Shown here piece after piece: positions 25,105-34,767 of a DNA stretch of 64,000 nt. The stretch is from Streptomyces coeruleorubidus. Lineage in GTDB: Bacteria; Actinomycetota; Actinomycetes; Streptomycetales; Streptomycetaceae. Under the pieces are notes generated by a model. That model was not told the DNA's origin and ran no database searches. It saw only the letters and a list, made by a program, of their open reading frames with translations. The number at the start of each line of letters is the position of its first letter. Position 1 is the first letter of the stretch. The stretch lies in contig NZ_CP118527.1 in the NCBI RefSeq assembly GCF_028885415.1, positions 3,720,001-3,784,000 on the forward strand. Direction: 5' to 3'. Both the position numbers and the translations under genes were made by a program.

Positions 25105-25136
25105 TTGACCTTGACGCTGGGTCAACCCCCCATCCT
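25105..25136 (+). promoter_or_regulatory. MerR-type operator/promoter of the ABC exporter
   Basis: TTGACC at 25105-25110 and GGTCAA at 25120-25125 form an inverted repeat with a 9-base centre. The first arm also serves as a -35 box, and CATCCT at 25131-25136 is a plausible -10 with a 20-base spacer, the stretched spacing typical of MerR-activated promoters. A nearly identical element lies at 41031-41062 ahead of the other MerR module. Confidence 0.65.
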
Positions 25137-25191
25137 GCTGGCAGGAGTTCCTCGCAGTCGGCTGGAACAGCTCCGCAAAGGGGGGATGACC

Positions 25192-25989
25192 ATGGTGGCC
25201 CAATCGATCGCCGGTCCGGCGATTCGCGTGCGGGGCCTGGAGAAGTCGTACGGGAAGCTCGAGGTGCTGCGCGGCGTGGACTTCGACGTGGCGCGGGGCA
25301 GCATCTTCGCCCTGCTCGGCTCCAACGGTTCGGGCAAGACCACGACCGTGAGGATCCTCGCCACGCTTCTGAAGGCCGACGCGGGGACGGCCGGCGTCAA
25401 TGGCTTCGATGTCGCCACGCACTCGGCGGACGTGCGGGAGTCCTTCAGCCTCACCGGGCAGTTCACGGCCGTCGACGAGATCCTCAGCGGTCGGGAGAAC
25501 CTCGTACTCGTCGCCAGGCTGCGCCACCTGGAGGGCCCGGGCGCGATCGCGGATGACCTGCTGAGGCGTTTCTCGCTGACCGACGCGGGCGCGCGGAAGG
25601 TGTCCACGTATTCGGGTGGGATGCGCCGCCGGCTGGACATCGCGATGAGCCTCATCGGGAATCCGCCGGTGATCTTCCTGGACGAGCCGACGACCGGTCT
25701 CGACCCCGAGGGACGCATCGAGGTGTGGCAGGCCGTGAAGGAGCTCGCCGGGTGCGGCACGACGGTGCTGCTCACCACGCAGTACCTGGACGAGGCCGAA
25801 CAGCTCGCCGACCGGATCGCGATCCTCCACAAGGGTCGGATCATCGCGGACGGCACCCTCGCCGAGCTCAAGCAGCTCTTCCCGCCCGCCACGGTCGAGT
25901 ACGTCGAGAAGCAGCCGACTCTGGAGGAGATCTTCCTCGCGATCGTCGGCGGCGACGACAAGAGCGATGCCACCGGCACGGACAAGTAG
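25192..25989 (+). CDS. ABC transporter ATP-binding protein (drug exporter type)
   Basis: A 265-residue ATPase of the DrrA/CcmA-like group. The Walker A is GSNGSGKTT, the signature YSGGM and the Walker B VIFLDEPTTGLDP; the D-loop and switch His region follow, with a Gln in place of His (TTQYLDEA), as is usual in DrrA proteins. It pairs with the ABC-2 permease 9 bases downstream to make a homodimeric exporter. ATG 25192 has AAAGGGGGG at proper distance. A MerR regulator gene ends the unit, and the MerR-type operator lies upstream. The substrate is probably a toxic compound sensed by that regulator. Confidence 0.92.
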   Translation: MVAQSIAGPAIRVRGLEKSYGKLEVLRGVDFDVARGSIFALLGSNGSGKTTTVRILATLLKADAGTAGVNGFDVATHSADVRESFSLTGQFTAVDEILSGRENLVLVARLRHLEGPGAIADDLLRRFSLTDAGARKVSTYSGGMRRRLDIAMSLIGNPPVIFLDEPTTGLDPEGRIEVWQAVKELAGCGTTVLLTTQYLDEAEQLADRIAILHKGRIIADGTLAELKQLFPPATVEYVEKQPTLEEIFLAIVGGDDKSDATGTDK

Positions 25990-25998
25990 GGAACGAGG

Positions 25999-26760
25999 AT
26001 GACCAGGTACTTCTTCGGCGACACCGCCGTGCTCACGGGACGGACCCTGCGCCATGTCACACGCAGCATGGACACCGTCATCACGACCGTCATCACGCCG
26101 GTCGCCATGATGCTGATGTTCGTCTACGTGTTCGGCGGCGCGATCGACACCGGGTCGGTTTCGTACGTGAACTACATGCTGCCCGGCATCCTGCTCATCA
26201 CGATCGCGTCGGGCATCTCCTACACCGCGTACCGGCTCTTCACCGACATGAGGAGCGGGATCTTCGAGCGGTTCCAGTCCATGCCGATCGCACGGTCGGG
26301 CGTGCTGTGGGCACATGTCTTCACTTCTCTGGTCGCCAACCTGATCTCGCTCGTGATCGTCGTGGGCGTCGCTCTGCTCATGGGCTTCCGCTCGGGGGCG
26401 GGAGTGCTGGAATGGCTCGCGGTCGCCGGCATCCTGCTCCTGTTCACCCTGGCCCTGACCTGGATCGCCGTGATCCCCGGTCTCTCCGCGGCGTCGGTCG
26501 AGGGCGCGGGCGCGTTCGCCTACCCACTCATCTTCCTGCCGTTCATCAGCTCGGCGTTCGTGCCCACGGAGACCATGCCCGGCCCGGTGCGCGCCTTCGC
26601 CGAGAACCAGCCGGTGACGTCCATCGTCAACACGATCCGCGACCTGTTCGCCCAGCGGCCGGTCGGCGACGACATCTGGACCGCCCTCGCCTGGTGCGTC
26701 GGCATCCTCGTCGTGGCGTACGTCTTCGCGATGGCCGCCTATCGCCGGAAGATCGCCTGA
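25999..26760 (+). CDS. ABC-2 type exporter permease
   Basis: A 253-residue membrane protein with six hydrophobic segments, of the DrrB/ABC-2 family. It has VITTVITPVAMMLMFVYVFGG in the first helices, the loop MRSGIFERFQSMPIARSGVL, and FISSAFVPTETMP in the conserved ABC-2 patch before the last helix. It forms the membrane pore for the preceding ATPase. It starts 9 bases after the ATPase stop, with GAACGAGG upstream, and is followed 15 bases later by the MerR gene, so the three are one operon. Confidence 0.92.
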   Translation: MTRYFFGDTAVLTGRTLRHVTRSMDTVITTVITPVAMMLMFVYVFGGAIDTGSVSYVNYMLPGILLITIASGISYTAYRLFTDMRSGIFERFQSMPIARSGVLWAHVFTSLVANLISLVIVVGVALLMGFRSGAGVLEWLAVAGILLLFTLALTWIAVIPGLSAASVEGAGAFAYPLIFLPFISSAFVPTETMPGPVRAFAENQPVTSIVNTIRDLFAQRPVGDDIWTALAWCVGILVVAYVFAMAAYRRKIA

Positions 26761-26775
26761 GGCAGTCTGAGACCC

Positions 26776-27567
26776 ATGCTCACCATCAGCCAGCTTGCGG
26801 CGTACGCCGGGGTGACGGTGCGGGCGGTACGCCACTACCACCAGATCGGGCTGCTGCCGGAGCCCGAGCGAGACCGGTCCGGGTACCGGACCTACGACGC
26901 CGCCGCGGTCGTGCGACTGATCCGGATCCACGCCCTGGCAGACGCCGGCGTGCCGCTGGCCCGGGTGCAGGAACTCCTCGACGCCGGCCCGGGGGAGTTC
27001 GCCGACGGCGTCCAGGAGATCGACAAGGAGCTGCGCGCCGAGATCCGGCGGCTGCAGGGCACCCGCAAACGGCTCGCCAGGCTCGCCGCGGGAGAGCACC
27101 TGGCGCTCCCACAGGGCGTCGTGGACTACCTCGACCGGCTGCGGGGTCTCGGCGTCGAGGAGCGGTACATCGAGATGGAGCGGGACGCCTGGATCCTGAT
27201 CGCCGCCCAGGTGCCGCATCTCATCGACGATGTGATCGCCAAGAAGCACGAACAGCTTGACGACCCCGACTTGGTGAAGCTCTACAGCTTCCTCAGGGGG
27301 CCACTCGACTGGTCGGCCGACGATCCGCGGGTCGTCGAGGTCGCCGACCTCGTGGAGCGCCTGATGATTCGCGCTGTGGAGGCCGGCGAGGTGGGTGCCG
27401 ACGGCTTCGACGACCAGCTCGTCGACCTGCTGGACTCGACCATGGTCCAGTCCTCACCGGGCGCCGAGCGGCTCCTGGCGATCCTTGAGGAGCGGGGCTG
27501 GAGGGGCTGGACCCGCATCGAGCGAGTGCCTGCCGACAGACTCAACACCGAGCTGCCGCCTTCTTGA
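26776..27567 (+). CDS. MerR-family transcriptional regulator (ABC exporter module)
   Basis: A 263-residue regulator. The N-terminal winged helix (1-70) reads LTISQLAAYAGVTVRAVRHYHQIGLLPEPERD. A dimerisation coiled coil follows (about 75-115), and then a large C-terminal effector domain of about 140 residues with no known ligand motif; no cysteine cluster for metal binding is seen. A paralog at 41903-42763 shares this layout almost line by line. It probably activates the ABC exporter operon from the operator at 25105-25136 in response to a small molecule. A 13-bp terminator hairpin follows. Confidence 0.92.
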   Translation: MLTISQLAAYAGVTVRAVRHYHQIGLLPEPERDRSGYRTYDAAAVVRLIRIHALADAGVPLARVQELLDAGPGEFADGVQEIDKELRAEIRRLQGTRKRLARLAAGEHLALPQGVVDYLDRLRGLGVEERYIEMERDAWILIAAQVPHLIDDVIAKKHEQLDDPDLVKLYSFLRGPLDWSADDPRVVEVADLVERLMIRAVEAGEVGADGFDDQLVDLLDSTMVQSSPGAERLLAILEERGWRGWTRIERVPADRLNTELPPS

Positions 27568-27601
27568 AGGCAGGTCGTCCGGCAGGGCGATCTCGGGGCC
27601 G

Positions 27602-27635
27602 GGTCGTGCGGGTGCCCCGTGACACCCGCACGACC
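27602..27635. terminator. Bidirectional terminator between merR and hppD
   Basis: A perfect 13-base-pair stem, GGTCGTGCGGGTG at 27602-27614 with its partner at 27623-27635, and an 8-base loop, between two convergent genes. Confidence 0.8.
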
Positions 27636-27653
27636 AGTCCGGGGCAGCCGGGA

Positions 27654-28870
<1,217 letters not shown>

Positions 28871-28922
28871 ACGGCCGAAGCATCGGCCTTTCTGTACAGG
28901 ATGACCATCTCGGGAGGCTGCT

Positions 28923-29393
28923 GTGGCGATCGATCATCTGGACGGCCGGATCATCCTGCTGCTCGCGCGGGAGCCGCGGATCGGGGTGCTGGAGATGTCG
29001 CGCCGGCTCGGCGTCGCCCGGGGCACCGTGCAGGCGCGGCTCGACCGGCTTCAGTCGAACGGAGTCATCCGCGGTTTTGGTCCGGAGGTGGATCCGGCCG
29101 CGCTCGGCTATCCGGTCACCGCCTTCGCCACGCTCCAGATCCGGCAGGGCCAAGGCGCCGACGTACGGGCCCATTTGGCGACCGTGCCCGAGGTGCTGGA
29201 GCTGCACACCACCACCGGCAGCGGGGACATGCTGTGCCGGCTGGTGGCCCGCTCGAACGCCGATCTCCAGCGTGTGATCGACCGGGTCGTCGGTTTTGAT
29301 GGCATCGTCCGGGCCTCCACGGCGATCGTCATGGAGAACCCCGTTCCGCTGCGGATCATCCCGCTGGTGGAGCAGGCCGCGGAGGAGACCTGA
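28923..29393 (+). CDS. Lrp/AsnC-family transcriptional regulator
   Basis: A 156-residue regulator with an N-terminal HTH (residues 1-50, LDGRIILLLAREPRIGVLEMSRRLGVARGTVQARLDRLQ) and a C-terminal RAM ligand-binding domain (about 65-145, TAFATLQIRQG to ELHTTTGSGDMLCRLVARS). Start GTG 28923 has GGGAGG upstream. It is divergent from hppD, so tyrosine or another aromatic amino acid is a reasonable effector and hppD a likely target. The osmoprotectant ABC operon starts 19 bases after its stop and may be partly co-transcribed. Confidence 0.92.
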   Translation: MAIDHLDGRIILLLAREPRIGVLEMSRRLGVARGTVQARLDRLQSNGVIRGFGPEVDPAALGYPVTAFATLQIRQGQGADVRAHLATVPEVLELHTTTGSGDMLCRLVARSNADLQRVIDRVVGFDGIVRASTAIVMENPVPLRIIPLVEQAAEET

Positions 29394-29412
29394 AGTCTAG
29401 GGGTGAGCGCGT

Positions 29413-30060
29413 GTGAACTTCTGGGAGTACCTGGCCGGCCGGCACCAGCAGCTGCTCACGGACGCCTACCAGCACGCGAGCGCCGTCTTCCAGTGCATGG
29501 TCGTCGCGACCGTGCTCGGGGTCCTGATCGGCGTCGCCACCTACCGCAGCGAGTGGGCCGGGAACCTCGCGACCACGGCCACCGCCACCATCCTGACCGT
29601 CCCGGCGCTCGCCCTGATCGGTCTGCTCATCCCGGTCGTGGGGCTGGGCGTGGCGCCGACGGTGATCGCGCTGACGCTGTACGGGCTGCTGCCGGTCGTG
29701 CGCAACGCGATCGTCGGGCTGCGCGGGGTCGATCCGTCGCTGGTGGACGCGGCCACGGGTATCGGGATGTCCCGGCCGGCCCGGCTGCTGCGGATCGAGC
29801 TGCCGCTGGCCTGGCCGCCGATCCTGACCGGGATCCGGGTCGCGACCCAGATGCTGATGGGCATCGCGGCCATCGCGGCGTACGCCTCCGGCCCCGGCCT
29901 CGGCAACGTCATCTTCCGCGGCCTCGCCTCGCTGGGCAGCGCCAACGCGCTCAACCAGGTTCTCGCGGGCACGCTCGGCATCATCGTGCTGGCGCTGCTG
30001 TTCGACGCCGCGTACGTCCTGATCGGGCGGCTGACCATTCCCAGGGGGATCCGTGCCTGA
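29413..30060 (+). CDS. Osmoprotectant ABC permease 1
   Basis: A 215-residue permease with about five or six membrane helices and the binding-protein-dependent transport loop near 117-135 (DAATGIGMSRPARLLRIELPLAWPPIL). This is the OpuCB/ProW-like form used in choline, betaine and carnitine importers. It is the first of four overlapping genes: two permeases, an ATPase with CBS domains and a lipoprotein. The GTG start has AGGGGTG upstream. Its last 8 bases overlap the ATPase gene. Confidence 0.9.
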   Translation: MNFWEYLAGRHQQLLTDAYQHASAVFQCMVVATVLGVLIGVATYRSEWAGNLATTATATILTVPALALIGLLIPVVGLGVAPTVIALTLYGLLPVVRNAIVGLRGVDPSLVDAATGIGMSRPARLLRIELPLAWPPILTGIRVATQMLMGIAAIAAYASGPGLGNVIFRGLASLGSANALNQVLAGTLGIIVLALLFDAAYVLIGRLTIPRGIRA

Positions 30061-31312
30061 GACCGGCGGCCACGGGGCCTCCATCGAGCTGGAGAACCTG
30101 ACCAAGCGGTACCCCGGCGGTGCGCAGCCGGCCGTGGACAACGTGAGCATGGAGATCAAGGCGGGTGAGGTCGTCGTCTTCGTCGGCCCGTCGGGCTGCG
30201 GCAAGTCGACCACGCTCAAGATGATCAACAGGCTGATCGAGCCGACCGGCGGCCGTATCCGCATGGGCGGTGAGGACGTCACCGACATCGACCCGGTCAG
30301 GCTGCGCCGCAAGGTCGGCTACGCGATCCAGTCCGCCGGGCTCTTCCCGCACATGACGGTCGCGCAGAACATCGCGCTCGTACCGAGGATGATCGGCTGG
30401 CCGAAGGCCCGGATCAGGGCGCGGACCGAGGAACTGCTCGACCTCGTCGGCCTCGACCCCGGCGAGTTCCACGGCCGCTACCCGCGCCAGCTCTCCGGCG
30501 GCCAGCAGCAGCGCGTGGGCGTGGCCCGGGCCCTGGCCGCCGACCCCCCGGTGCTGCTGATGGACGAGCCGTTCGGGGCGGTGGACCCGATCACCCGCGC
30601 CCATCTCCAGGACGAGCTGATCCGGCTCCAGCACGAGTTGCGCAAGACGATCGTCTTCGTCACGCACGACTTCGACGAGGCGATCAAGATCGGCGACCGG
30701 ATCGCCGTGCTGCGCGAACGGTCCCAGATCGCGCAGTTCGACACCCCGGAGGCCATCCTCACCAACCCCGCGGACGACTTCGTGTCCGGCTTCGTCGGCG
30801 CCGGTGCAGCGCTGAAGCGGCTGAACCTGACCCGCGTACGGGACGTGGAGATCACCGACTATCCGACGGTCACCATCGACGACCCGTTGCAGCAGATCTT
30901 CAACCGGCTGCGGGCCAGCGGCACCAACGAGGTCCTGCTGCTCGACCGGCGCGGCCGCCCCTACAAGTGGCTCAGACGCGGCGACCTGATGCGGGCCCGG
31001 GGCTCGCTGGCCCGCGCGGGGACGCTGGTGCACGACACGGTCACCCGGGACGCGACCCTGCGGGACGCGGTGGAGGCGGTGCTCACCGACAACGCCGGAC
31101 GGGTTGCGGTCACGGGGCGGCGTGGCGAGTACACCGGCGTCGTCGACATGGAGACGCTCATCAACTCCGTGCACCAGATGCTGGAGGCCGACCGGCTCGA
31201 CGCGCTGGAGCACCAGCACGAGCTGGAGGAACTGCGGGCGGCGCAGACGCACGCGGAGCAGGAGGGCGGCGCGGGCGTCACGCGCGTGGGCGGCGTCGGA
31301 GGGACGCGGTGA
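30053..31312 (+). CDS. Osmoprotectant ABC ATP-binding protein with CBS domains
   Basis: A 419-residue ATPase of the OpuCA/ProV type. The Walker A is GPSGCGKST, then [14 protein letters not shown] with the Q-loop, [10 protein letters not shown] as signature, and [12 protein letters not shown] as Walker B. Two CBS domains (about 270-390) follow; in OpuA-type importers these sense ionic strength or c-di-AMP and gate transport. It overlaps the first permease by 8 bases, and its GTGA overlaps the second permease. It powers uptake of quaternary ammonium osmoprotectants. Confidence 0.93.
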   Translation: MPETGGHGASIELENLTKRYPGGAQPAVDNVSMEIKAGEVVVFVGPSGCGKSTTLKMINRLIEPTGGRIRMGGEDVTDIDPVRLRRKVGYAIQSAGLFPHMTVAQNIALVPRMIGWPKARIRARTEELLDLVGLDPGEFHGRYPRQLSGGQQQRVGVARALAADPPVLLMDEPFGAVDPITRAHLQDELIRLQHELRKTIVFVTHDFDEAIKIGDRIAVLRERSQIAQFDTPEAILTNPADDFVSGFVGAGAALKRLNLTRVRDVEITDYPTVTIDDPLQQIFNRLRASGTNEVLLLDRRGRPYKWLRRGDLMRARGSLARAGTLVHDTVTRDATLRDAVEAVLTDNAGRVAVTGRRGEYTGVVDMETLINSVHQMLEADRLDALEHQHELEELRAAQTHAEQEGGAGVTRVGGVGGTR

Positions 31313-32130
31313 CCGCTCCGGGGCCGGTGCGCACCGCCCCCGAACCGGTGGACGAAGAGCAGGCCGAGACGCCCCGGACGTCACCCGGCCCGCCACCCCG
31401 GCGCGTCGGCTGGCAGAAGCTGACCGTCCTGCCCGCCGCCCTGGTGGCCGTACTGTTCGCCACCTGGCTCTGGTTCCAGCAGGCGGACCTGGACGCGCTG
31501 TCCCGCAACGCCCTGTCGGGCGGCCAGGTCTCGAAGGCCCTGTGGCAGCACATCCAGCTGACCGCGATCTCCACGTTCTTCGTGCTGATCACCGCCATCC
31601 CCCTGGGGATCCTGCTGACCCGCCGGGCCTTCAGCAGGGCCACCCCGGTGGTGATGGCGTTCGCCAACACGGGCCAGGCGACCCCCGCGATCGGCCTGCT
31701 GGCGCTCCTCGTCATCTGGCTGGGCATCGGCCGCAGGGCCGCCCTGATCGGCATCATCGTCTACGCCGTCCTGCCCGTGCTGTCGAACACGATCACCGGC
31801 CTGAAGGCGAACGACCCGACACTGCTGGAGGCGGCGCGGGGCATCGGCATGTCGCCTGCGGGAGTCCTGACCCGGGTGGAACTACCCCTCGCGGTCCCGC
31901 TGATCCTCGCGGGAGTCCGCACTACCCTCGTCCTGAACGTCGGCACGGCCACCCTCGCGGTCTTCGGCGGGGGCGGCGGACTGGGCGTGCTGATCACGAC
32001 CGGGATCACCAACCAGCGGATGCCGGTGTTGGTGCTGGGCTCGGTCCTCACGGTGGTCCTGGCGCTGCTGGTGGACTGGCTGGCCTCGCTGGCAGAAGTG
32101 CTCCTGCGGCCGCGGGGGCTCCGGCCATGA
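31309..32130 (+). CDS. Osmoprotectant ABC permease 2
   Basis: About 273 residues; the first 50 are a Pro/Glu-rich cytoplasmic segment, followed by about six helices. The coupling loop EAARGIGMSPAGVLTRVELPLAVPLILAG matches that of the first permease, so the two form a heterodimer. Start GTG 31309 overlaps the ATPase stop (GTGA), with GGAGGGA upstream. The stop overlaps the lipoprotein start (ATGA). A typical OpuCD-like subunit with an N-terminal extension. Confidence 0.9.
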   Translation: MTAPGPVRTAPEPVDEEQAETPRTSPGPPPRRVGWQKLTVLPAALVAVLFATWLWFQQADLDALSRNALSGGQVSKALWQHIQLTAISTFFVLITAIPLGILLTRRAFSRATPVVMAFANTGQATPAIGLLALLVIWLGIGRRAALIGIIVYAVLPVLSNTITGLKANDPTLLEAARGIGMSPAGVLTRVELPLAVPLILAGVRTTLVLNVGTATLAVFGGGGGLGVLITTGITNQRMPVLVLGSVLTVVLALLVDWLASLAEVLLRPRGLRP

Positions 32131-33086
32131 GGCGGCGGATGTGCCTGGCGGCAGCGGGAGTGCTTCTCGCGGGCTGCGGCCTGACCAGCGGCTCCCCCAT
32201 GGCGGACGACGTGCGGCCCGGGTCGGTCGGGCGGGGCGAGCCGCTCAAGGGCGCGCGCCTGACGGTGACGTCGAAGTCGTTCACCGAGGGGCTGATCCTC
32301 GGCGCGATCATGGGCATCGCCCTGGAGGCGGCCGGCGCGGAGGTGCTCGACCGCACGGGCATCCAGGGTTCCATCGGCAGCCGCGAGGCCGTCCGCAAGG
32401 GCGACGCCGACGCCGGGTACGAGTACACGGGCACGGCCTGGATCACGTACCTGGGGTACAGCGAGCCGATCACCGATCCGCGCGAGCAGTGGGAGGCGGT
32501 GCGGCATGCCGACGCGGCGAACGGGCTGGCCTGGCTGCGGCCGTCGTCCCTGAACAACACGTACGCGCTGGCGATGAACCAGCAGAACGCGAAGAAGTAC
32601 GGCACGAAGACCCTGTCGGACGTGGCGAGGCTGGCGGAGTCCGACCCGGGGGCGGTGAAGCTGTGCGTGGAGGTCGAGTTCGCGAACCGGGCGGACGGGT
32701 TGCCGGGCATGCAGCGGGCGTACGGGATGAAGCTGCCGGCGCGGAACGTCACGCAGATGGACACGGGGATCATCTACACCCAGACGTCGAAGGGGAGTTG
32801 CCCGTACGGGGAGGTGTTCACCACCGACGGGCGCATCGACTCCATGAACCTGGCGGTCATGGCGGACGACAGGAGGTTCTTCCCCAACTACAACGCCGCG
32901 CCGATGATCAACGCGAAGACCCTGGAGCGGTGGCCGGCGATCGCGGACGTCCTGGATCCGGTGACGGAGAGGCTGAACAACACGGTGGCGCGGACGCTGA
33001 ACGCGAAGGTGGATGTGGAGGGGGAGGATCCGCATCAGGTGGCGCTGGAGTGGATGGTGGAGGAGGGGTTGGTCAGGGAGGGGTGA
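32127..33086 (+). CDS. Osmoprotectant-binding lipoprotein
   Basis: A 319-residue OpuAC/ProX-like binding lipoprotein. The lipobox is LLAGC, with the lipidated cysteine at residue 17. The binding domain opens LTVTSKSFTEGLILGAIM and has GDADAGYEYTGTAW, typical of the choline/betaine group, and NLAVMADDRRFFPNYNAAPMI near the C-terminus. It hands a quaternary amine to the two permeases encoded just upstream. The ATG overlaps the previous stop. It is the last gene of the four-gene operon. Confidence 0.92.
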   Translation: MRRRMCLAAAGVLLAGCGLTSGSPMADDVRPGSVGRGEPLKGARLTVTSKSFTEGLILGAIMGIALEAAGAEVLDRTGIQGSIGSREAVRKGDADAGYEYTGTAWITYLGYSEPITDPREQWEAVRHADAANGLAWLRPSSLNNTYALAMNQQNAKKYGTKTLSDVARLAESDPGAVKLCVEVEFANRADGLPGMQRAYGMKLPARNVTQMDTGIIYTQTSKGSCPYGEVFTTDGRIDSMNLAVMADDRRFFPNYNAAPMINAKTLERWPAIADVLDPVTERLNNTVARTLNAKVDVEGEDPHQVALEWMVEEGLVREG

Positions 33087-33101
33087 CTTACAAAGAAGCC
33101 G

Positions 33102-33121
33102 TTGCAAAGGAGCCTTTGCAA
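33102..33121. promoter_or_regulatory. Perfect palindromic operator before the ArsR-like gene
   Basis: TTGCAAAGG and CCTTTGCAA flank two bases. A further half-site, CCTTTGCA, lies at 33127-33134, just before the ATG at 33138, so a bound repressor would cover the start. The most likely ligand is the ArsR-like protein itself. Confidence 0.7.
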
Positions 33122-33137
33122 GGCTACCTTTGCATGT

Positions 33138-33713
33138 ATGCCCGAAGAACCGGCAGCCCGACTGCTCGATGCCCGCTCCCTCCGAGGATTGGCTCATCCC
33201 CTGCGCATGCAGCTCCTGCTCGCGCTGCGGCGCGGTGGGCCCGCGACCGCCTCCCAACTGGCGGAGAAACTGGGTGAGTCGAGTGGCGCGACCAGTTACC
33301 ACCTGCGGCAGCTCGCCACGCACGGCTTCGTCGCGGACGACCCGGAGCGCGGCAAGGGACGGGAGCGCTGGTGGAAGGCTGTGGACCAGGGCGTCCAACT
33401 CGACGAGACCCTGATCAAGGACCCGGATCCGGCCGTGCGCGGAGCCGTCGCCCTGTTCCGCTACGAGATCGCGAACGTGCACACCCGAGAGGTCGCGACC
33501 TGGCTCGGCACCGCGAACGACTGGGCCGAGGAGTGGGACGGCGCCACCGATCTGAGCGACTTCACCCTGCGCCTCACTCCCGAACTCGCCCGTGAGCTGA
33601 TCGGCAAGATGCACGACCTCGTCCAGAGCTACCGCCCTCTGCCCGAGGGCACCCCGGACGCGGAAACGGTGCGCGTCCACACGCACGTCTTCCCCAGCCA
33701 GACGAAGCTGTGA
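33138..33713 (+). CDS. ArsR-like winged-helix transcriptional regulator
   Basis: About 191 residues. Residues 1-90 form an ArsR-type winged helix (SLRGLAHPLRMQLLLALRRGGPATASQLAEKLGESSGATSYHLRQLATHG). The C-terminal half, with FTLRLTPELARELIGKMHDLVQ, is a helical domain common in Streptomyces regulators of this type. No metal-binding cysteine pair. The palindrome at 33102-33121 overlaps its promoter, so autorepression is likely. The gene next downstream is a 58-residue protein, and in Streptomyces such regulators often precede an MFS gene, absent here. Confidence 0.88.
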   Translation: MPEEPAARLLDARSLRGLAHPLRMQLLLALRRGGPATASQLAEKLGESSGATSYHLRQLATHGFVADDPERGKGRERWWKAVDQGVQLDETLIKDPDPAVRGAVALFRYEIANVHTREVATWLGTANDWAEEWDGATDLSDFTLRLTPELARELIGKMHDLVQSYRPLPEGTPDAETVRVHTHVFPSQTKL

Positions 33714-33726
33714 GAGGCCATCCCCC

Positions 33727-33903
33727 ATGCACCCGGACATCCACCTCGCCCTGCACCACGCACGCGCCGCAGAACTCCGCGCCGAGGCCGACGCACACCC
33801 CATCACCGAAGGCCGCCAAGACCTCCGTACGCGCGTCGGCTGGACCCTCGTAGAAGTCGGGTTGAAGCTCGCCACCCGCCCCCGGCCGGCCGCCGCCCAC
33901 TAA
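33727..33903 (+). CDS. 58-residue small protein after the ArsR-like gene
   Basis: Fifty-eight residues, starting MHPDIHLALHHARAAELRA, with a GAGAGG about 10 bases before the ATG and 13 bases after the previous stop. It has an amphipathic N-terminal helix and a second helix, GWTLVEVGLKLATRP. Similar short proteins that begin DIHLALHH follow ArsR-type regulators in other streptomycetes, in my memory, so it is likely translated. Function unknown. Its stop overlaps the end of the convergent protease gene. Confidence 0.6.
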   Translation: MHPDIHLALHHARAAELRAEADAHPITEGRQDLRTRVGWTLVEVGLKLATRPRPAAAH

Positions 33904-34691
33904 CAGCTGGGCACGGACCCCTTCCCCGTCTCCAGGGCCACCAGTAAACTCACCGTGCTCTTCAGCGTGGTCACCGGGATCAGCCGCAGGCCCTTCGGCA
34001 GTTCGGCCCGCGCGTCCGCGCACTCCGCCTTCGGGACGAGGAACACGCTCGCCCCGTCACGCTTGGCGGCCTGGGTCTTGAGGGCGACGCCGCCCACCGC
34101 CCCGACCGTGCCGTCGGCGGCGATCGTGCCGGTGCCGGCGATGACACGACCCCCGGTGAGATCACCACCCGTGCCGTCGCCGTCGAGCTTGTCGATGATC
34201 CCCAGGGAGAACAGCAGCCCGGCGCTGGGCCCGCCCACGTCCGCGAGCTTCAGGCCGACCTTGACGTCCTTGTCGTCGAGGCCGAGATGGTTCAGCGCGG
34301 CCTGCGTCGCCGCGTCCTGGGACTCCTTCATCTGCTTCTCGTTGTGCCGCTCGATCTCCTGGACGGTGTCGCCGCTCGGGTAGATCGCATCACGCGGCAT
34401 GACCGCCCGGTCCGTACTGAACCAGCTGTCGACGATGTCCGGGAGCGAGACCCGGGTGTCCGGTGAGGTCGCCACGATGGTGGTCATCCGCAGCTGGCCA
34501 CGGGTGTCCCGGACCGGTGCGCCCGAGATGGTGATCACCGGGTCGCCCTTGTCCTCCCCGAGCACGTTCGTCGTCTGCCCGGGCTGCGCCACCGAGAACG
34601 GCAGCGGCGCGAACACCGCCGTGGCGAGCAGAGCCACGACGGGCAGGGCACAGACAGCGATGGCCCGGGGGCGCGTGAGGCGAGAGAACAC
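33900..34691 (-). CDS. Membrane-anchored Lon-type (S16) serine protease lacking a PDZ domain
   Basis: A 263-residue protein with one N-terminal membrane segment (about 10-30, AVCALPVVALLATAVFAPL), a YlbL-like domain (about 35-135, with STDRAVMP) and a Lon-type proteolytic domain. The Ser-Lys dyad is Ser156 in GGPSAGL and Lys205 in VGGVALKTQAAKRDGA. Typical actinobacterial YlbL proteins are about 340-370 residues with a PDZ domain before the protease part. Here the two flanking regions join directly near residue 140, so the PDZ domain is missing. It should act on the outer face of the membrane. Confidence 0.88.
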   Translation of the reverse strand: MFSRLTRPRAIAVCALPVVALLATAVFAPLPFSVAQPGQTTNVLGEDKGDPVITISGAPVRDTRGQLRMTTIVATSPDTRVSLPDIVDSWFSTDRAVMPRDAIYPSGDTVQEIERHNEKQMKESQDAATQAALNHLGLDDKDVKVGLKLADVGGPSAGLLFSLGIIDKLDGDGTGGDLTGGRVIAGTGTIAADGTVGAVGGVALKTQAAKRDGASVFLVPKAECADARAELPKGLRLIPVTTLKSTVSLLVALETGKGSVPSC

Positions 34692-34767
34692 GGGATCAAT
34701 CTAACTCGGGCGTGGAATCCGGCCGGGCCCAGGTCGCCCGAGGTCCGGCTGGAGGGCTCCGCGCACG

